Assembly: GCA_902482195.1 (NCBI GenBank)
Contig: CABSZQ010000026.1
Span: 1-9,730, forward strand
Source: an uncultured Haemophilus sp.
Lineage (GTDB): Bacteria; Pseudomonadota; Gammaproteobacteria; Enterobacterales; Pasteurellaceae
Reading direction: 5' to 3'
Length of the DNA: 9,730 bases
This document shows, in pieces, positions 6,479-9,730 of this stretch. A program made the translations under genes and the position numbers. The notes beneath the pieces are model-generated. The model saw only the letters and a program-made list of their open reading frames with translations. It made no database searches and was not told the DNA's origin. Each line of letters opens with the position of its first letter. The stretch's first letter is position 1.

Positions 6479-7378
6479 ATGGACAAACTGAATGCAATTT
6501 CGGTTTTCTGTAAAGTGATCGAAACGCAAAGTTTTACACAAGCCGCAAACCAACAGAATATTTCTGTGGCGATGGCGAGTAAATTAGTTTCACAATTAGA
6601 AGAACATTTAAAAACGCGATTATTACAACGTACAACACGAAAAATTGTGCCGACAGAAGCCGGTATGCTTTATTATCAACGTTGCCAAGCTATTCTATTA
6701 GATTTAAGCGAGGCCGACTCTAGTATCAGTAATATGGCAACGAGCTTGCAAGGTAATTTATTAATCTCTGTACCGCGTGATTTTGGCTTACTTTATATTT
6801 CACCTAACTTGCCTAAATTTATTGAGCTTCATCCCAATTTACACGTAGAAATTGAATTTGAAGACAAACGTGTTGATCTCGTTGCTGAGGGCTATGACTT
6901 AGCATTACGTATCGGCCATATGCAAGATAGCTCACTTGTTGCGCGTAAAATTAGTAGCTCCCTTATGCATTTTGTTGCTTCTCCAAGTTATTTAGAAGCG
7001 AGAGGCACACCGCTTACACCTGACGATTTAGAATATCACCAAGGTTTACTTTATAAATCATCGTTAAATCAAGTGCATTGGCAATCAACAAAAGCCAATC
7101 AAATTCAACGTTATAAAATTCAATCTAAAGTGGTTTCTAATAATGGTATGGCGTTGTTAGAAATGACAAAAGCGGGTTTAGGCATCAGTAATGCACCGAA
7201 TTTCTTTGTAAAAGATGCGCTTGCTTCAGGTGAATTAGTTGAAATTTTGTCTGAATATAAACAAAAACCTTTAGATATTTATGTGCTTTACCCAAATCGT
7301 CGTCATTTACCGGCTAAAGTTCGCGCATTTATTGAATTTCTCGCAAGCCTCGGTTTGTGTGAGAACAGTCAAATATAA
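6479..7378 (+). CDS. LysR-type transcriptional regulator
   Basis: This is a cytoplasmic DNA-binding regulator of 299 aa, the normal LysR length. The N-terminal winged HTH (about residues 1-60) has the typical pattern FTQAANQQNISVAMASKLV, then LEEHLKTRLLQRTTR and LTEAG-like PTEAG. A linker helix (about 60-88) is followed by the effector-binding domain (about 90-295), which has SVPRDFG at its start and LALRIG in the middle. It belongs to the broad AaeR/DmlR/CrgA-like group; the effector and targets cannot be read from sequence. AAGGA (6467-6471) is a good SD for the ATG at 6479. It is divergent from topA, from which it is separated by 97 bp. I recall the same neighbour pair in H. influenzae Rd. 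topA itself is unlikely to be its specific target. Confidence 0.9.
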   Translation: MDKLNAISVFCKVIETQSFTQAANQQNISVAMASKLVSQLEEHLKTRLLQRTTRKIVPTEAGMLYYQRCQAILLDLSEADSSISNMATSLQGNLLISVPRDFGLLYISPNLPKFIELHPNLHVEIEFEDKRVDLVAEGYDLALRIGHMQDSSLVARKISSSLMHFVASPSYLEARGTPLTPDDLEYHQGLLYKSSLNQVHWQSTKANQIQRYKIQSKVVSNNGMALLEMTKAGLGISNAPNFFVKDALASGELVEILSEYKQKPLDIYVLYPNRRHLPAKVRAFIEFLASLGLCENSQI

Positions 7379-7384
7379 AAAAAC

Positions 7385-7405
7385 AGGGGCGGATTAACCG
7401 CCCTT
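7385..7405. terminator. Bidirectional terminator between LysR gene and trpH
   Basis: AGGGGCGG (7385-7392) pairs with CCGCCCTT (7398-7405), one wobble, around a 5-nt loop. On the plus strand TTTATTATT follows. On the minus strand CTGTTTTTTTATAT follows, the stronger U-tract. Unlike the other shared terminator it contains no uptake sequence. Confidence 0.85.
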
Positions 7406-7407
7406 TA

Positions 7408-8235
7408 TTATTCAAATAATGTCCAAATCGGTTTTACCTCTTCAGGTAAAAACAAATTCTTTCCTAATTCAATCCATCCGCAAGGAAAATGAAAATCCGA
7501 GCCTAAAGAGGCGGCTAAGTCATATTCATTCGCTAAACGCGCAAGATATTGACGTTGATCTTTGGTCTGTCCACTATCTGCCACTTCCATGCCATCACCG
7601 CCCCATTGTTTGAAATCAACAATTAATCGACGAATCCATTTTCCTGTCATGTTATAACGCATAGGATGAGCAATGACGGCAACGCCACCTGCCGCATGAA
7701 TCGTCTCGATCGCTGTTGGAATATCTACCCATTCAGCTTTGACAAAGCACGATTTTCCACCGCCTAGATAACGCTTAAAGGCTTGCCCATCATTTGAAAC
7801 CTTGCCGATTTGTACCAAATAACGCGCATAATGCGCACGAGTCACTTCCCCATTGGCCAATGCTTTTGCGCCCTCATAGGCATTGGGAACGCCTGCTTTT
7901 TCTAATTTATGGCCAATTTCAACCGCTCTTTTTTCTCTCAGTGATTTTTGTTCGGCTAAAAGTGCGGTCATTTTAGGATGTGTTTTATCAAAATTTAATC
8001 CAACAATATGGATGCCGCGACCTTCCCAATTCGTTGAAATTTCCACGCCATTAATTAGCTCAATACCTAATTTATCTGCTTCAATTTTGGCTTCATCAAT
8101 GCCCATCACGGTGTCGTGATCACATAAAGCAAGCACATTGACACCTTGTTCATGAGCTCGTTGTACAAGCTCTGTAGGCGTTAAAACACCATCTGAAGCC
8201 GTACTATGGCAATGTAAATCATATTTTTTTGTCAT
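7408..8235 (-). CDS. trpH: PHP-domain phosphoesterase TrpH/YciV (RNase AM)
   Basis: The E. coli counterpart YciV is reported as RNase AM, a 5'-3' exoribonuclease that trims the 5' ends of rRNAs, and as a 3',5'-nucleotide bisphosphate phosphatase. The older trpH name does not imply tryptophan synthesis. The 275 aa hold the full PHP metal site: H8-x-H10 and D15 (HCHSTASDG), H40 (CDHD), E65 (GVEIST), H76 (GIHIVG), H190 (AHPMRY), and D247 with H249 (SDFH). The insertion with RAHYARYL (133-140) is typical of the YciV group. The ATG (8235-8233) directly follows the pyrD stop, with no clear SD, so translation is likely coupled. A USS at 7960-7968 encodes T90-A91-L92. Function follows the family; the residues are seen. 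Confidence 0.92.
   Translation of the reverse strand: MTKKYDLHCHSTASDGVLTPTELVQRAHEQGVNVLALCDHDTVMGIDEAKIEADKLGIELINGVEISTNWEGRGIHIVGLNFDKTHPKMTALLAEQKSLREKRAVEIGHKLEKAGVPNAYEGAKALANGEVTRAHYARYLVQIGKVSNDGQAFKRYLGGGKSCFVKAEWVDIPTAIETIHAAGGVAVIAHPMRYNMTGKWIRRLIVDFKQWGGDGMEVADSGQTKDQRQYLARLANEYDLAASLGSDFHFPCGWIELGKNLFLPEEVKPIWTLFE
7960..7968 (+). repeat. USS inside trpH, encoding Thr-Ala-Leu
   Basis: An exact AAGTGCGGT lies on the plus strand, antisense to trpH. The coding strand reads ACCGCACTT in phase as T90-A91-L92. This is the opposite orientation to the two copies in topA. Confidence 0.9.
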
Positions 8236-9255
8236 TTATTTGATCGCTTTTACTAATTCTTTAACTAATCTTGGACCGTGATAAATCAAACCAGAATAAA
8301 CTTGTAACAATTCAGCACCTGCTTCAATCTTCTCTTGTGCATTTTGTACACCATCAATGCCACCACTCCCAATAATCGGAATTTGCCCTTTCAGCTCTTG
8401 ATGCAATCTTCGAATAATTTCTGTACTTTTCTGCTGTAACGGTTTTCCACTTAAGCCGCCTTGTTGTTCAGCATTTTTTAAACCTGTGACGTTGTCGCGT
8501 GAAATCGTTGTATTAGTGGCAATTACCCCGTCCATTTGATGACGAAGTAACGTATCAGCAATTTGAACGAGCTCAGTCTCGGATAAATCAGGTGCAATTT
8601 TTACTGCAATCGGCACATATTTATTATATTGCCCAGCTAAAGTTTTTTGGCGCTGTTTTACACTTTGCAGTAAATCATCAAAATAATCACCATACTGCAA
8701 TTGACGCAAATCTGGAGTGTTCGGTGATGAAATATTTACCGTAATATAATCTGCATAGTTATAGGCTTTATTTAAGCAAAATAAGTAATCATCTTTCCCC
8801 TTTTCAAGTGGCGTGACTTTATTTTTGCCAATATTAATCCCAATTACACCATCAAATTTTGCCTTTTTGACATTCTCGACTACAAAATCAATACCATAAT
8901 TATTAAACCCATTACGATTAATAATGCCTTCCGCTTCCACTAAACGGAATTGACGAGGTTTCGCATTTCCCTCTTGCGCTAAAGGCGTAACCGTTCCTAC
9001 TTCAATAAAACCAAATCCCATCGCACCAAATCCATCAATGGCTTCGGCATTTTTATCTGCGCCCGCTGCTAACCCAATAGGATTTTTAAACGTAATACCC
9101 ATTACTTGCTTAGCCGTACCTTGTGGACAAGCCAAAAGCTGCTTCAATAAAAATTGACAAGGCGATTTACCTGCTAAATGCAATGATTTAATCATTAAAT
9201 CATGAGCGGTTTCAGGATCAAGGGAAAAGATGGCTTTACGGATCAAAGAATACAT
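8236..9255 (-). CDS. pyrD: Dihydroorotate dehydrogenase (quinone), class 2
   Basis: This enzyme carries out the fourth step of pyrimidine synthesis, oxidising dihydroorotate to orotate with FMN and passing electrons to membrane quinone. The 339 aa compare with 336 in E. coli PyrD. The N-terminal helices (about 1-40) form the membrane-contacting quinone tunnel that marks class 2. The TIM barrel shows GLAAGADKN (K68), EVGTVTP (85-91), INRNGFNN (112-119), the catalytic base S177 in [16 protein letters not shown] (K219), ATNTT (246-250) and the FMN phosphate loop GSGGI (296-300). The spacing to the pepN hairpin suggests its own promoter: TTGACC (9304-9299, part of the USS hairpin) and TGAACT, 17 bp apart, are a weak candidate. 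The start is preceded by GAGAGA. The gene is followed without gap by trpH. Confidence 0.96.
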   Translation of the reverse strand: MYSLIRKAIFSLDPETAHDLMIKSLHLAGKSPCQFLLKQLLACPQGTAKQVMGITFKNPIGLAAGADKNAEAIDGFGAMGFGFIEVGTVTPLAQEGNAKPRQFRLVEAEGIINRNGFNNYGIDFVVENVKKAKFDGVIGINIGKNKVTPLEKGKDDYLFCLNKAYNYADYITVNISSPNTPDLRQLQYGDYFDDLLQSVKQRQKTLAGQYNKYVPIAVKIAPDLSETELVQIADTLLRHQMDGVIATNTTISRDNVTGLKNAEQQGGLSGKPLQQKSTEIIRRLHQELKGQIPIIGSGGIDGVQNAQEKIEAGAELLQVYSGLIYHGPRLVKELVKAIK

Positions 9256-9291
9256 ACTCGTTTATCTCTCAGGATAGTTCACTGTAAATGG

Positions 9292-9319
9292 AAAGTGCGG
9301 TCAAAATTAACCGCACTTT
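9292..9319 (-). terminator. USS-pair hairpin after pepN
   Basis: AAAGTGCGGT (9292-9301) and ACCGCACTTT (9310-9319) form a 10-bp stem around an 8-nt loop and contain two inverted uptake sequences (9293-9301, 9310-9318). It begins 4 nt after the pepN stop. On the minus strand the downstream U-tract is short (CTTTCCATTT), so termination may be partial and some read-through into pyrD is possible. Confidence 0.7.
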
Positions 9320-9323
9320 TTGT

Positions 9324-9730
9324 TTATTGCAAGGCTTTTTCAATCTTCTCGAATAAATCTTTCGAGAGTTCTTCAACGGCACTTAATCGCTCCAAGGCAC
9401 GTTTCATTAACGTTTGACGTTGAGCATCAAAACGAGAGAAACGAATTAGCGGCTCAATTAAACGTGCAGCTACTTGTGGATTGCTTTCATTTAAACGGAT
9501 TAGGACGTCTGTTAAGAAACGATAGCCAGAACCACTGATATGATGGAATGCTTTTAAGTTGTGATTTGCAAAACTACCCACTAATGAACGTAAACGGTTT
9601 GGATTGTTGAAGTTAAAACTTGGATGATCCATTAATACTTGTACAATTTCTAATACGTTTTCATCAGGGCGAGTGGCTTGTAAAGCAAACCATTTATCCA
9701 TGACTAAGCCATCATGTTGCCATTTTTGTT
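9324..9730 (-). CDS. pepN: Aminopeptidase N, C-terminal part (partial)
   Basis: Aminopeptidase N is a cytoplasmic M1-family zinc aminopeptidase that removes N-terminal residues from peptides. Only the last 134 codons are in the window; the HExxH zinc site lies outside it. The frame is open to the window edge and reads through the internal methionine at 9701 (upstream residues QKWQHDGLV), so that methionine is not the start. The visible part matches the helical C-terminal domain of E. coli PepN: MDKWFALQAT, NPNRLRSLVGSF, GSGYRFLTDVL, NPQVAARLIEPLIRF and the ending DLFEKIEKALQ. The stop is TAA (9326-9324), followed by the USS-pair hairpin. pepN and pyrD are also near each other in E. coli. Confidence 0.95.
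   Translation of the reverse strand, partial: QKWQHDGLVMDKWFALQATRPDENVLEIVQVLMDHPSFNFNNPNRLRSLVGSFANHNLKAFHHISGSGYRFLTDVLIRLNESNPQVAARLIEPLIRFSRFDAQRQTLMKRALERLSAVEELSKDLFEKIEKALQ

Noticed and set aside
8222..8231. Run of seven A near the trpH start as a phase-variable slippage site
   Set aside because: It encodes ordinary Lys codons (TKKY). Seven bases is short for slippage, and such genes are not known as contingency loci.
1..9730. Mobile elements, CRISPR arrays, tRNA or rRNA genes, toxin-antitoxin pairs, defence systems
   Set aside because: I saw no transposase, terminal inverted repeats with target duplication, spaced repeats, tRNA-like folds or defence-family motifs. The only repeated sequence is the uptake signal.

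Overview
The window looks like chromosomal core genome of a Pasteurellaceae bacterium of the Haemophilus type. The main evidence is ten exact copies of the 9-mer AAGTGCGGT or its complement, the Hin-type DNA uptake signal sequence (USS), at about one per kilobase. Three of these occur as inverted pairs forming hairpins after genes. The DNA is AT-rich and the proteins resemble their gamma-proteobacterial (E. coli) counterparts closely. I would say Haemophilus, possibly H. parainfluenzae-like, but the species is inference. There is no sign of a mobile element, prophage, CRISPR array, rRNA or tRNA, and no obvious new multi-gene system.

Left part (1-2220). The last nine residues of an outer-membrane-type protein (possibly a trimeric autotransporter) run in from the left edge. 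A hairpin at 53-80 that could terminate in both directions follows. Facing it on the minus strand is a 32-codon ORF (114-212) for a single-span membrane miniprotein. It is transcribed away from fnr (311-1084), the oxygen-sensing regulator. A likely FNR box overlaps the fnr promoter in the gap between them. uspE follows fnr, the same order as in E. coli.

Middle part (2221-7405). A DUF4198 periplasmic, probably metal-binding, protein is preceded by a perfect CRP core site placed as at class I CRP-dependent promoters. It converges on a minus-strand pair, topA (DNA topoisomerase I) and a LOG-family nucleotide phosphoribohydrolase, one base apart. A LysR-type regulator diverges from topA.

Right part (7385-9730). 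The LysR gene converges on a minus-strand unit of pyrD (dihydroorotate dehydrogenase) and trpH/yciV (PHP-domain nuclease), where the pyrD stop codon abuts the next ATG. Upstream of pyrD, also on the minus strand, is the 3' end of pepN (aminopeptidase N), cut by the window edge.

The genes are mostly independent housekeeping units: redox and stress regulation (fnr, uspE), DNA supercoiling (topA), nucleotide metabolism (pyrD, LOG), RNA processing (trpH) and peptide turnover (pepN). The points most worth a second look are the small membrane ORF next to fnr, the CRP site before the DUF4198 gene, and a USS that encodes a zinc-ligand cysteine of TopA.
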